A stretch of 64,000 nt of DNA from Verrucomicrobiia bacterium (GCA_011525685.1 WYBW01000022.1:124001-188000); one strand, 5' to 3'; shown: positions 1 to 10,076, numbered from the stretch's first letter. Program-made: numbers and translations. The notes: a model not told the origin generated them from the sequence alone.

Positions 1-1
1 G

Positions 2-133
2 TTACCGCCCAAGAAACAGTTGGCTCAGAGACTTCATGACGCCGTTCAATTGGCTCGTGCCCGTCTCGGCGAAGGAGTCGAGTCCGCCAAAGGACTGCCC
101 ACGGAAAAGCCACGCCGCCGCAAGAAAGCATGA
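2..133 (+). CDS. 3' end of an unidentified upstream gene
   Basis: An open frame enters from the left edge and ends at TGA 131-133, giving a 43-residue tail that finishes in a basic Arg/Lys-rich stretch. The stop overlaps the ATG of the next gene (ATGA), which indicates translational coupling and membership in the same operon as the methylase. The visible part has no diagnostic motif. In methylase-containing defence operons such a neighbour is often a SNF2-type helicase, but that is only a guess here. Confidence 0.6.
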   Translation, partial: LPPKKQLAQRLHDAVQLARARLGEGVESAKGLPTEKPRRRKKA

Positions 134-3100
134 CCTTCCCCTCCATCCGCATTGAAGGTGCGATTCTGTCCGGTGATCTTCTCGCCAAACTCGACAAAGG
201 CGATTTCACCGGCCAGCGGCCTGTTGATTTCGGCTTCGATTCGCAGCCAAAGTTGAAGGAAGAAGTTGTCCGCGCCTGGACGGCGGCACAGGCGTTTTAC
301 ACCGCGTTTCAACACAAGCTCGAAGGCGTGAAGGAAGGGAATGCCGCCACGTCCGAGACGCGCAATCAATGGATGATTCCGCTGCTCGGTTTGCTTGGAT
401 ACGCCGAACTGGAATTCCAGTCCCAATCTGAACTCGTCGGCGACAAGCCGTTCCGCCTGTCGCACCAACTGCGAAGTCACGCCGGTTTCCGCGTTCACAT
501 TGTTGGTGCGCGCGAATCACTCGACAAGAAACCCACGACCGGCCCGCGCGTCAGTCCGCACGCGCACTTGCAGGAATATCTCAACCTCACGGAGCATCTT
601 TACGGCCTCGTCACGAACGGAAAACTCCTGCGCCTGCTCCGCGACTCCACGCGGCTCATCAAGCTCTCCTACGTTGAGTTCGATCTCGACCGGATGTTCA
701 GCGAAGAACTGTTCGCCGACTTCGCGGTTCTTTATCGGCTGCTGCACGTCACACGTCTGCCGCGCTCGCCGGAGAAGTCCGCCGAGTCGTTGCTCGAACG
801 CTATCATCAGGACGCGCTCGAATCCGGCGCGCGCATCCGCGACGGTTTGAGCTTCGCGGTTGAGCAGGTCATTCAGGAACTTGGCTCGGGCTTCCTGGCG
901 CGAAACGAAAGCCTCCAAACCGCTGTCGCCAGCAACTCCGTCAGCGCCCGCGAACTGCATCATGCGCTGCTCCGGTTGATTTACCGTCTGCTCCTGATGA
1001 TGGTCGCGGAGGAACGCGGACTTCTGTTCACTGACGCTGCCACGCTGCGTCAACGAAAACTCTACCTCGACCATTACAGCATCAATCGCCTACGACGGCT
1101 CGCAGAGCGACGCGCGCTGGCGGATTCGACCAAGCACGATCTCTGGCGCGGACTGCGGAGCACGTTCCGACTTTTTGAAACTGACGGTCCTGGCGCACCG
1201 CTGGGACTGACCGGCCTGGGCGGGCAACTGTTCTCCGCGTCTGCCCTCGGCCCGCTGCAATCAGCCGAACTCGACAACGGCACGTTGCTCTCCGCGCTGG
1301 CCAAGCTCTCGCTCTTTCGCCAGCCGGACACCGGCCAGCTTTCGCGCGTGAACTACGGGGCGCTCGCCACGGAAGAATTTGGCTCGGTGTATGAGCGCCT
1401 GCTGGAACTCCATCCGGTCATCAATCCGGCCGTTGGAAATCTCCCGCCCACGTTCACTTTCAAGCAGGCCGCCGGCAATGAACGCAAGACGAGTGGCAGC
1501 TACTACACGCCTTCCAGCCTTGTCGAATGTCTGCTCGATTCTGCGCTCGATCCGGTGCTCGAAGACCGCCTCAAGAATTTCGCCAAGCTCGGCTACAAGT
1601 CCGCCGACGAAGCCGTGCTCGCGCTCAAGGTCTGCGACCCCGCTTGCGGCAGCGGCCATTTCCTCATCGCCGCCGCGCAACGCATTGCCCGCCGTCTCGC
1701 GTTGCTCCGCTCCAAAGGTGACGAGCCGAGCGTGAGCGAACTTCGCCACACTCTTCGCGAAGTCATCAGCCATTGCATCTACGGCGTGGACATCAACCCC
1801 ATGTCCGTCGAGTTGTGCAAAGTCGGTCTCTGGCTCGAAGCGATGGAGGCGGGCAAACCGCTTTCCTTTCTCGACCATCACATCCGCTGCGGCAACAGCC
1901 TGCTCGGTGCGACGCCTGTGCTCATCGCCGAAGGCATTCCCGACGACGCCTTCACCCCCATCGAGGGCGACGACAAGAAAGCCTGTGCTGCGCTGAAGAA
2001 ACTCAATGCCCGCGAACGTCGCGGCTTCGGCGAACTGTTCGTCCTGGAAGACAGCGCCACATCCGAGCGACTGCAACAGGCCGCCGTCGCCGTCGAAAAC
2101 CTGCCCGACGATTCAGTCCGCGCCGTTGAGCAAAAGTCCGCTGCCTTCGAGCAACTCCAGCACAACTACGATTTTGAGAAGGCGACTGACATCGCCAATC
2201 TTTGGTGCGCCGCGTTCGTCATTCGCAAGCGAATGGCCGATGGCGAACAAATGGTTGTGCCCGCCGCACCACTCGCCGCGACTGAAGCAAAACCCGCCCC
2301 CACGCAAACCGGATTGTTCGGCGAGTCGTTTCAACAACCAGCCGGGAAATCCAAGTCGCCCGCGAAAACCACTGGCCAGCCTTCCGGTCTGGCTGAGGCC
2401 ATCGGCATTACCAGCGGCCATCTCCGCGACTTTGCCAAAGGCGCGGCTCTGCCGGACGGCATGATGAAGGAAGCCCGGCAACTGGCCGGCCAATACCACT
2501 TTTTCCATTGGTATCTCGCGTTCCCGGAAGTTTTCAAGCGCGATGGCTTCGACGTGATTCTCGGCAACCCACCGTGGGAGCGAGTGAAGTTGCAGGAAAA
2601 GGAATGGTTCGCTGAACGGCGACCCAACATTGCCGATGCGCCGAACACTGCGGCGCGCAGAAAGCTCATCGAGAAGCTCGAAACCGAAGCACCTGCGCTG
2701 TTCGCTGAATTCCAGAATGCAATCCGGCAAGCGGACGGCGAAAGCCACCTGATGCGAAAGAGTGGACTCTTTCCGCTTTGCGGTCGTGGTGACATAAATG
2801 TTTACGCTGTGTTTGCAGAGCGGATGCGAAACGTGCTTCGCAGAGACGGCAGGTTTGGCGCGGTATTGCCGACAGGAATCGCAACAGACGACACGACCAA
2901 GTTCTACTTCCGAGACTTGCTGGAAAAAAAGTCTCTGATCTCCTTGTTCAGCTTCTTCGAGATAAGAGCCCATTTCCTCGATACAGACAGCCGAGGTCCG
3001 TTTTGTCTGCTTACGTGTGGAAGCTCCGATGCTCCGGTTGCCGAACGTATAGATTTCGTTTTTAGCGCCGACACTGTTGATGACCTTTCAAAACCGAGTA

Positions 3101-4884
3101 AACGATTCACGCTTACGGCTGAGGAGATCGCGCGGCTGAATCCAAATACTCATACCTGCCCAATTTTTCGCTCCCGGCGCGACGCCGATCTTACGAAAGC
3201 CATTTACAGTCGCCTGCCCATTCTCTTGCGAGAAGGATTGGAAGACGGGAATCCGTGGTCTGTCCACTTCATGGCGATGTTTCACATGTCTGGCGACTCC
3301 GATTTGTTCCGGACACGAGAACAACTTGAATCTGAAGGCTGGTTACAAGCCAGCGGCGGATATCGGAAGGACAATGAATTACGACTCGCGCTCTACGAGG
3401 CGAAACTGTTTCACCAGTTTGAGCATCGTTCGAGCGACTATGCCGACCAACCGGCAGGTTCGGAAAGTAATACGCTTCCTGAAATCCCGATTGAACGCCT
3501 CACGAGGCCTGACTACAGGCCATTCGCGCGCTATTGGGTGTCTCAAGTTGAAGTGGAAGCGAGATTACGCGACCGCTGGAATCCTCGCTGGCTTATCGGT
3601 TATCGGCGTATCGCGCGTGCAACCGACGAACGAACGATGATTGTGACGGTGCTTCCAGAGGCGGGTGCGGCTGACCCTGCAATGGTGCTCGTTCCTTCAG
3701 TTCCATACCCGTCAGACGTGATTGGCATCGTTGCGAACCTCAATGCGTTCGTTTGCGACTACTGCGTCCGTCAGAAACTTGGAGGCACTGACCTCCGAAA
3801 TCACTATTTCCAACAGTTCGCAGTTCTGCCGCCCATAACATACGCACAGCCGTGCGCGTGGGGCGGCGGCGCGCAGACGCTCAAGGACTGGCTGTTGCCC
3901 CGCGTGTTGGAGCTGACCTACACCGCGTGGGACTTGGAGGCATTCGCGCAGGACTGCGGCTGGTCCGGTCCACCGTTCCGCTGGGACGAGGAGCGCCGCT
4001 TCCAACTCCGCTGCGAACTCGACGCCGCCTTCTTCCACCTCTACGGCCTGAACCGCGACGACACCGCCTACATCCTCGACACCTTCCCCATCGTGAAGCG
4101 GAAGGACGAAGAAAAGTTCGGCACATACCGCACCAAAGATCGCATCCTCGAACTTTACGACGCCCTGGCAGAATGTCAGCGCACCGCCAAGCCGTTCGTG
4201 AGTTCCCTGAATCCGCCACCAGCGGACGCGCGTTGTTGCCATCCGCCCAAGCAAACCGCCGCTGCCTCGGCTGGGCCTGACGAGGGTTCTCGCCTAGCCG
4301 GTCGTCAAACTGGGCAAACGCTTTCGACACCTGCGCGGCGTGCAGGCACGACGATTCCGACAACCCGCGAACGAATCGGTTCACCGGATTTGGAAGGCGC
4401 AGTGGTGCGCTTTGATTTTACCTTTCCATCAAAGCCTCGACCGCACATCGCAACGACGGCGGAACTATTCACGCTTTTGTTGCCGGCACTGGTTCAAGAA
4501 GCGGGCGGCCAACTCGACTACGAAGAATTTTTGGAAGCGATGTCATTTCTCGCGAATCCGCCAAAATTGCCTGCCACTTTGCCGCCGGACGCTGCATCCC
4601 AATTCGCCAAGTGGCGCACAACATTCCCGTCCAATTTGGTAGATGCCAACGCACTCAAAGCGGCGTTGCACGACCATATCGTGATGCGCAAGACGCTGGG
4701 CATCCTCTCCGATGGAAGCAATTTCGTCCTGTTCAAGGGTGCGCAGTGGGTGGACATGACATTGGATTGGCTGGTGTTCGACGCACGTCTGGCATTGGCG
4801 CACGCGGTAAAGACCCAGACGGCTGAACCAACCTGGACAAGAGCCGTCGCCGAACGCGACCTCAAAGCGTGGGCTGTTGCATAA
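130..4884 (+). CDS. Giant Eco57I-type N6-adenine DNA methyltransferase
   Basis: A 1584-residue protein with the hallmarks of gamma-class N6-adenine DNA methylases: the SAM-binding motif DPACGSGHF at about residue 503, GVDINPMSVELC about 50 residues later, and the catalytic NPPW tetrapeptide at about residue 813. Several hundred residues precede motif I, and a long C-terminal half probably carries target recognition. The size fits single-chain restriction-modification enzymes and the PglX/DrmMI-like methylases of BREX and DISARM, but no nuclease motif was recognised. The start overlaps the upstream stop, and the end is coupled to an ATPase gene. A Pro/Ala-rich low-complexity stretch lies at about residues 1360-1420. 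The family is sure; the role in defence is inferred from context. Confidence 0.88.
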   Translation: MTFPSIRIEGAILSGDLLAKLDKGDFTGQRPVDFGFDSQPKLKEEVVRAWTAAQAFYTAFQHKLEGVKEGNAATSETRNQWMIPLLGLLGYAELEFQSQSELVGDKPFRLSHQLRSHAGFRVHIVGARESLDKKPTTGPRVSPHAHLQEYLNLTEHLYGLVTNGKLLRLLRDSTRLIKLSYVEFDLDRMFSEELFADFAVLYRLLHVTRLPRSPEKSAESLLERYHQDALESGARIRDGLSFAVEQVIQELGSGFLARNESLQTAVASNSVSARELHHALLRLIYRLLLMMVAEERGLLFTDAATLRQRKLYLDHYSINRLRRLAERRALADSTKHDLWRGLRSTFRLFETDGPGAPLGLTGLGGQLFSASALGPLQSAELDNGTLLSALAKLSLFRQPDTGQLSRVNYGALATEEFGSVYERLLELHPVINPAVGNLPPTFTFKQAAGNERKTSGSYYTPSSLVECLLDSALDPVLEDRLKNFAKLGYKSADEAVLALKVCDPACGSGHFLIAAAQRIARRLALLRSKGDEPSVSELRHTLREVISHCIYGVDINPMSVELCKVGLWLEAMEAGKPLSFLDHHIRCGNSLLGATPVLIAEGIPDDAFTPIEGDDKKACAALKKLNARERRGFGELFVLEDSATSERLQQAAVAVENLPDDSVRAVEQKSAAFEQLQHNYDFEKATDIANLWCAAFVIRKRMADGEQMVVPAAPLAATEAKPAPTQTGLFGESFQQPAGKSKSPAKTTGQPSGLAEAIGITSGHLRDFAKGAALPDGMMKEARQLAGQYHFFHWYLAFPEVFKRDGFDVILGNPPWERVKLQEKEWFAERRPNIADAPNTAARRKLIEKLETEAPALFAEFQNAIRQADGESHLMRKSGLFPLCGRGDINVYAVFAERMRNVLRRDGRFGAVLPTGIATDDTTKFYFRDLLEKKSLISLFSFFEIRAHFLDTDSRGPFCLLTCGSSDAPVAERIDFVFSADTVDDLSKPSKRFTLTAEEIARLNPNTHTCPIFRSRRDADLTKAIYSRLPILLREGLEDGNPWSVHFMAMFHMSGDSDLFRTREQLESEGWLQASGGYRKDNELRLALYEAKLFHQFEHRSSDYADQPAGSESNTLPEIPIERLTRPDYRPFARYWVSQVEVEARLRDRWNPRWLIGYRRIARATDERTMIVTVLPEAGAADPAMVLVPSVPYPSDVIGIVANLNAFVCDYCVRQKLGGTDLRNHYFQQFAVLPPITYAQPCAWGGGAQTLKDWLLPRVLELTYTAWDLEAFAQDCGWSGPPFRWDEERRFQLRCELDAAFFHLYGLNRDDTAYILDTFPIVKRKDEEKFGTYRTKDRILELYDALAECQRTAKPFVSSLNPPPADARCCHPPKQTAAASAGPDEGSRLAGRQTGQTLSTPARRAGTTIPTTRERIGSPDLEGAVVRFDFTFPSKPRPHIATTAELFTLLLPALVQEAGGQLDYEEFLEAMSFLANPPKLPATLPPDAASQFAKWRTTFPSNLVDANALKAALHDHIVMRKTLGILSDGSNFVLFKGAQWVDMTLDWLVFDARLALAHAVKTQTAEPTWTRAVAERDLKAWAVA

Positions 4885-4892
4885 AACCTCTT

Positions 4893-6854
4893 ATGAAAAC
4901 ACCGGATTTGCCTTTCCCCTACAAGTTGCCACCCGCAACACGGCGATTGCCGCGACTGTGGGTAAAGGAAATTGCGGTGTATCGAGAATGGAAGCCCGAG
5001 GCACTACAGCGGCAAATATCCCTTCGACAAGGTTTGAACATCATCTGGGCCGAGCCGTCAGAAAAAGGCGCGGGTGGTCACGCTGCTGGAAAGACAACCT
5101 TTTGCCGATTCCTTCGCTATCTCCTCGGCGATTCGACTTTTGGCAACGACACGTTTCGTGATGCTTTTCGGAATAAATTTCCGAATGCTTGGGTAGCTGG
5201 CGAAGTGCATCTTGACGGCGAACCGTGGCTGGTCGCTCGGTTTGTTGGCGTGACGGGCAGTCCCCACTGGAGCGCACGGGGTGTAACGTTCGACAGGTTG
5301 TTCGACCAAGGTGTTGAAAGACTGACGTATGCGGATTTTACGAGAGAATTGCAAAAAGGGTTTGTTCAGCCATTACCCATCGAGATTTATCCTGGTTCTG
5401 GCAAGCCGGTAGAGTGGGCGCATCTGCTCGCTTGGTTAAGCCGCGATCAGGAAGCGCGCTACGACCATGTGCTTGATTGGCGTTCCGGCTTTGGTGGGGC
5501 TTCGTCGCTGGGTGATATTCATAACGCCGACCGAACACTTTTGATTCGCACAGTCTTGGGGTTGACTCAGCCCGGAGAATTGGAAGCCCGGCGCGAGCAC
5601 ATGCGAATTCTCCACGACAAAAGTGAATGCGAAGCGTTGATTCCCAAACTGAACTACGCCCGAGGCCGGGCCGAGAAGGAGTATCGTCGCGTAATGAAGG
5701 CGACGGAAGCAACAATCACGGAAAGCACGTTGACGGTTGAAAAGGACGGACTCGAAAAGGAGGAAACCCGAATTCTTGGTCTGATTCGCGAAATGCGTCA
5801 GAGAGACGGAGCTGGCGATTCGTTGCTCGACCAACGCGATAAGCTGGTTGCACAACTGTCCGATTTGGTAAACAAACGTGAGGAAAGTGAAGCAGACCAC
5901 AAGAAGGCAAAGCTGGCACTGGATTTCCACGAAGGTCGTATCACACAGGAGGAATACCGCAAACAACTCGCTCAAATGCCGTTGCGAGCCGATCAGTGCA
6001 GCGTGCCGCTGGAGTTAGCCATCTTGCGCGGCTGCAAGCTAGCCGAGGCATCGCATTCAGATCGCTTTTCCGAGAAAGCGTTGGCCGAACTCAAAACCAA
6101 CCAGGGTGCATTGCAGGCGCGGGTGTCCAGTCTTCAGGAACTGGTTGCTCGGCATAAACGAGAGCACGCTGAGGCATTGAAGCAAAAGCAAGGAGTTGAG
6201 AGGAAAATCACAAGCGCCCGGCAAAAGCACCAAGAGCGAATTGACGCATTTGAGGCCGACCTTGCTTTGGTGCGGAGAAAATTCGAGGCCACAACCACGC
6301 TGCTTACGCTTACCGAAGAATTGGAAACGGAACGGAAGAAGTCCGAACGCCTTCAAGGCGAGCAGCGAAAGTCAACCGACTACCAAGAGACGTTGCGGCA
6401 AAAGGCCACCGCGCGGCAGTCGGATTTCTCAGAGATTTTCAGTCTATTAGCCGGACGTGTTTTGGAGTCTGAAAATCGCGGAACAGTTCGCTTCCAAGCT
6501 GAGGACGTGAAGTTGGAACTCGATTACAGTGACCTCACCAGCACTGCCCTGACGACGTTGAAGATTCTCATGTTCGATTTGGCGGCATTACTGGCATCCG
6601 CCCGACAAAGCTCTCAACATCCAGGATTTCTACTTCATGACAGCCCCCGTGAAGCCGATCTGACCGCTGCAATTTATCGGCGTATTTTCGACATCCCCAA
6701 AGCCGAGGAAATCAATAACACAGAAGCGCCTGTTCAATACATCATCACAACAACCGAACCACCACCGGAACACCTCAATCAAATTCCGTGGCTGGCGCAT
6801 CCGCCATTTTCCTCGACTGAAAAATCCCGGCGCTTTCTGGGAGAAAACATTTGA
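4893..6854 (+). CDS. Coiled-coil P-loop ATPase of the defence-like operon (DUF2326/SMC-like)
   Basis: A 653-residue protein with an N-terminal P-loop (GGHAAGKT, about residues 60-68), a long charged coiled-coil-type middle (about 240-520) and a C-terminal Walker B-like LLHDSPRE (about 580). This order is that of Rad50/SMC-type ABC ATPases and resembles the DUF2326 group found in bacterial conflict systems. The ATG at 4893 was chosen; a GTG in the same frame at 4869, inside the methylase gene, would add eight residues. The gene starts 8 bases after the methylase stop. It probably works with the methylase as a DNA-end or phage-state sensor, or as a motor; this role is inferred. Confidence 0.75.
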   Translation: MKTPDLPFPYKLPPATRRLPRLWVKEIAVYREWKPEALQRQISLRQGLNIIWAEPSEKGAGGHAAGKTTFCRFLRYLLGDSTFGNDTFRDAFRNKFPNAWVAGEVHLDGEPWLVARFVGVTGSPHWSARGVTFDRLFDQGVERLTYADFTRELQKGFVQPLPIEIYPGSGKPVEWAHLLAWLSRDQEARYDHVLDWRSGFGGASSLGDIHNADRTLLIRTVLGLTQPGELEARREHMRILHDKSECEALIPKLNYARGRAEKEYRRVMKATEATITESTLTVEKDGLEKEETRILGLIREMRQRDGAGDSLLDQRDKLVAQLSDLVNKREESEADHKKAKLALDFHEGRITQEEYRKQLAQMPLRADQCSVPLELAILRGCKLAEASHSDRFSEKALAELKTNQGALQARVSSLQELVARHKREHAEALKQKQGVERKITSARQKHQERIDAFEADLALVRRKFEATTTLLTLTEELETERKKSERLQGEQRKSTDYQETLRQKATARQSDFSEIFSLLAGRVLESENRGTVRFQAEDVKLELDYSDLTSTALTTLKILMFDLAALLASARQSSQHPGFLLHDSPREADLTAAIYRRIFDIPKAEEINNTEAPVQYIITTTEPPPEHLNQIPWLAHPPFSSTEKSRRFLGENI

Positions 6855-6935
6855 GACGCGCATGAAGACTGTTTCCGGCGCGTTCCAAAGTTTGTTGAAG
6901 CGCATCCAGCCAACGGGTGGGGAGACGCAGGCAGG

Positions 6936-8288
6936 TTAGGGCTTCGGGTGCGTGCCCTGCTTGAGCGGCATCTTCAAGATGCCGGGAAGTGTCTGGTCTT
7001 CCGGTTTGGCGAAGTCGTCCAAACCAAATTGGATGGTGCGCGGGTCATCGCGGAGACGGAATGAGCGGAAGACTCGATCCCACACGGAAAGCAACGACGA
7101 GTAGTTGGAATCCGTCTCCGGCTGCCAGCGGGAGTGATGAACTTTGTGCATCGCCGGCGTGACGATGAAACACCGAAGCAATTGGTCCAGTCTCCCCGGC
7201 AGGCCGATGTTTGCGTGGTGAAACTGGATGACGGCCAGCAAGGCGGTTTCGTAGAGGACGATTTCCCATACATGGATTCCGAGCAGCAGTATCAGCGGAA
7301 TGCGCAGGACGTTTGAGAAAAGGATTTCGCCGATGTGGAAGCGGCTGGCGGTGGTCACGTCCATGTGCGTGTCGGAATGGTGCGCGCGATGGAATCGCCA
7401 CAGAAACGGCAGGCGATGATTCAGCCGATGCCACCAATAGGTCCAGAAGTCCAACGCCAGCACTGCGGCGAGCGCGTGCCAGAGCGGCGGCACGCCGGTC
7501 CAGTTGAGCAAGCCAAAGCCGTTGTGCGCCGCCCAATTTGCGGTCGCGGCCCATAAGCCAACGAACAGGAGCGCGGTCATTCCGCTGTTCAATAGCGCGA
7601 TGGCGACGTTGCGCAGTCCGTGCCGGGTGCGTTGCAGCGGATTGTTGCGGAACAAAGGCAGGAACGGCGTCAGCGTTTCCCACCACAGCAACAAAAACAG
7701 AAGGATAGGCCCGGTGGCCCAGCGCAGTGGTCGGGCGCGGGCCATTGCTTCGCTGCCGACCTCGCCAGGCTCGGAGCGCAGGGCGAACGGCAACAATCTG
7801 CCCCACTTGCTGTCATACGGATGAACTGCGTGGGCGGGTTGACCGTGTCGTTCCAACGCGCGGCCCTCGCTCGCCCAAACGAAGATCGAGCCTTCGAGAT
7901 TGAAGACGTTGGTGTGTCCATCCTGCACGAGGCGTCGCACTGATTCCGCCGAGCGCCAGCCGATGGAGCAATACGCCACAATCGGTTTGCCGGAGGCAAT
8001 CGCTTCGGGCGGAACTTGCCGCACGGCGTTGGGCAGATGGCTGACGATGAATTCGTCCTTGGTGCGCGTGTCGAGCAACACGGGTGTTGCGCGATTGGTG
8101 TCGGATAACCAGTCAGCCAACTGCGCTGTGGAAATGAATCGCACATCAGGAAAACGAGTTCGCACCGACCATTGCGCCAATTTCAAACCAGCCTGCCGCG
8201 GCATCACGCCAACCACGACCGCAAACGCGGCGAGCGCGAGGAATCCCGCGAACAGGATCACGAATCCGATTTGTCTTCGCGTCGGCAT
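6936..8288 (-). CDS. Rhodanese-sterol desaturase (fatty acid hydroxylase superfamily) fusion
   Basis: A 450-residue membrane protein. After an N-terminal membrane segment (about 7-28) comes a rhodanese domain with the active-site loop CSIGWRS (Cys107). Then come several hydrophobic helices carrying the histidine clusters HRLNH, HRAHH and HKVHH, which bind the di-iron centre of the fatty acid hydroxylase/sterol desaturase superfamily. The fusion joins sulfur transfer or redox sensing to membrane lipid oxidation; the substrate cannot be told. The start lies 3 bases after the stop of the glycosyltransferase fusion upstream, so the two form an operon. The downstream neighbour is convergent. Confidence 0.85.
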   Translation of the reverse strand: MPTRRQIGFVILFAGFLALAAFAVVVGVMPRQAGLKLAQWSVRTRFPDVRFISTAQLADWLSDTNRATPVLLDTRTKDEFIVSHLPNAVRQVPPEAIASGKPIVAYCSIGWRSAESVRRLVQDGHTNVFNLEGSIFVWASEGRALERHGQPAHAVHPYDSKWGRLLPFALRSEPGEVGSEAMARARPLRWATGPILLFLLLWWETLTPFLPLFRNNPLQRTRHGLRNVAIALLNSGMTALLFVGLWAATANWAAHNGFGLLNWTGVPPLWHALAAVLALDFWTYWWHRLNHRLPFLWRFHRAHHSDTHMDVTTASRFHIGEILFSNVLRIPLILLLGIHVWEIVLYETALLAVIQFHHANIGLPGRLDQLLRCFIVTPAMHKVHHSRWQPETDSNYSSLLSVWDRVFRSFRLRDDPRTIQFGLDDFAKPEDQTLPGILKMPLKQGTHPKP

Positions 8289-8291
8289 CGT

Positions 8292-9614
8292 TTAACTCCG
8301 CGCCGGAGAGCGGCGATAGAACCGCGCCAGCTTGTGGGGACAAACGCCAAGGTGAAACCCGGCGATCATCATTTTGTTGGTGAGCGTGGTTCTCACGACG
8401 CCCAAGCGTTTCCAGCGTCGTCCCGACGTGATGGCGGCAGCTTCGGCAGTGACCACGCGACCGAGTTTGCGCAGGCGTTGGTTCAACTCATAATCCTCCA
8501 TGATCGGCAGGTCGGCAAAGCCGCCGAGTTCTTCGAACACCGCACGACGCAGAAATTGCGTCTGGTCGCCATAGGGATTCTGAAACCACCGCGAGCGCAA
8601 GTTGGTGGTCCATTCCACCAGCCAGCGACCGGGAAACCGTTCAGCGACGCGAAATCCAAATGAGCCAGCCGCGACTCCCGGCGCTTTAAGCGTGTCGGTC
8701 ACAACGCGAGTCCAGTTGTCCGGCAACAGGGTGTCGGCGTGCAAAAAGAGAAGGACGTTGCCCGTGGCCTGCGCCGCGCCGGCGTTCATCTGCCGGGCGC
8801 GAGCAGGTTTCGAGTGAATCACCTTCGCGCCACGGTTCAGCGCGATTGCGCAAGTCTCATCCGCGCTGCCACCGTCCACGACGATGATTTCGTGGGGCGA
8901 ACTTTTGCGCACGCATTCGAGTGTGGCGGCGATGTGCGCCGCTTCGTTCAACGCGGGGATGATGACGGAAATCCGGCTCAAGTCGTTGTCGTCCGATTCA
9001 GTGAGTCGCTTCCAACCGGCCAAGTCCTCCGGGCGGTCGAGGTCGTCGAGCGATTGGAGCAACGCGGGCTTGCGGTCATTGCGCGCGAGGATTTCCAGGG
9101 ATTGAGCAAGAACGGTTTCCGTTCCCCATGCGATGCCTTGAAACAGTTCGGGCACGAGCCTGGTCAAGCCAATGAGGTAGTAACCGCCGTCGGTTGCCGG
9201 GCCGAACACCACCGGATTTGTATTCAGCGATTCAAACGCGGCAGCAAGGATCTCAGGCGTGAGCGACGGACAATCGCTCCCGATGATGACGGTTGCAGGT
9301 GAACCTTCGCGGAAGTTTTCCGCGAACGCGCCGGCCATGCGCTGCCCGAGATCGCCTTCACATTGCGGGCGGCAGAGCCAGCCGTCACCGAGCCAGTGCT
9401 GCATCTCATTGGCATCGTCACCGGCGAAGCGAATTTCCAGTTCGATACCCTGCGACTCGCACAGCGCGTGGGCGGTTCGGAGCGAGCGAAGCACCAGACG
9501 CCGATGCAACGCCGCCGCGCCCTCCGCTCCCAGCGCCGGGATGAGGCGGGTCTTCACCTTCCCGGCGACGGGAAAGCGCGCGAACAGAATCAATCTGCGT
9601 CGTTGCTCGGCCAC
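8292..9614 (-). CDS. DUF2064 (CofC-like) transferase fused to GT2 glycosyltransferase
   Basis: 440 residues in two catalytic parts. Residues about 5-205 match the DUF2064/TIGR04282 nucleotidyltransferase-like family (FARFPVAGKVKTRL, then IGSDCPSL and GPATDGGYYLIG). Residues about 213-440 are a TIGR04283-type GT2 enzyme (SVIIPALNEAAHI, VVDGGSADET, FLHADTLLP, MEDYELNQRLR). These families are normally separate neighbouring genes and are found with ArsS-type radical SAM proteins, so a role in arsenosugar or related glycoside synthesis is plausible; ArsS and ArsM lie 38 kb away in this window. This is the first gene of a two-gene operon. Confidence 0.88.
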   Translation of the reverse strand: MAEQRRRLILFARFPVAGKVKTRLIPALGAEGAAALHRRLVLRSLRTAHALCESQGIELEIRFAGDDANEMQHWLGDGWLCRPQCEGDLGQRMAGAFAENFREGSPATVIIGSDCPSLTPEILAAAFESLNTNPVVFGPATDGGYYLIGLTRLVPELFQGIAWGTETVLAQSLEILARNDRKPALLQSLDDLDRPEDLAGWKRLTESDDNDLSRISVIIPALNEAAHIAATLECVRKSSPHEIIVVDGGSADETCAIALNRGAKVIHSKPARARQMNAGAAQATGNVLLFLHADTLLPDNWTRVVTDTLKAPGVAAGSFGFRVAERFPGRWLVEWTTNLRSRWFQNPYGDQTQFLRRAVFEELGGFADLPIMEDYELNQRLRKLGRVVTAEAAAITSGRRWKRLGVVRTTLTNKMMIAGFHLGVCPHKLARFYRRSPARS

Positions 9615-10076
9615 GTCACCAGTTTAGCCAAAGGGAAACCGCGAATGAACCCCAATGAACACGAATCCATGAACGCCTCAGCTTGGATTGCGCCGGATGG
9701 GCGCAACATCGCTTCCCGCAAGCTCGCCCGGCTTTTGTGAGCATGGCCGCGCGCAAGTCCGTGCTCAGTGATGAATCAACACACATTCTTGAAATGTGAG
9801 AGCGCTCGGCGGACGTAATTATTCCCCCGCAAGTCAAAGCTGCGGCGGACAGGAGGCGCGCGATGGAAAAGCAAAAGTTAAGTCATCAGAAGGGCAGATG
9901 AGGCTTGTTCGAGGCTCGAATACTGATACGCTGCCGGCCTCTGTTGGCAATCCGCCGGGCATCCGCCCGGCGCTGATTCCCTGGTGTTTCTTCGCACGGC
10001 GACAGCCGGTCGCCGAATCCCTGACAAATCCGGGCTAAACCGCCCGGAGCGGAGTATTTGATTTTACCGAAGCAAT
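9615..10076. other. 462-bp intergenic region without a convincing gene
   Basis: Divergent promoter region between the glycosyltransferase fusion (minus) and the SulP gene (plus). It holds short repetitive pieces: a tract with the word pattern of dispersed repeats (CCCCAATGAACACGAATCC, about 9648-9667) and GC-rich self-complementary segments around 9948-10050. Open frames here are short and show no protein-like composition. No clear sigma-70 promoter stands out. Confidence 0.5.

Noticed and set aside
1261-2076. Long minus-strand ORF opposite the methylase
   Set aside because: It is a shadow of the methylase frame, common in GC-rich genes; no motif, no ribosome site.
130-6854. BREX or DISARM system
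   Set aside because: Only the methylase fits; the ATPase has a coiled-coil SMC-like layout, and no PglZ, BrxC, DrmA, DrmB or DrmC is visible in this window.
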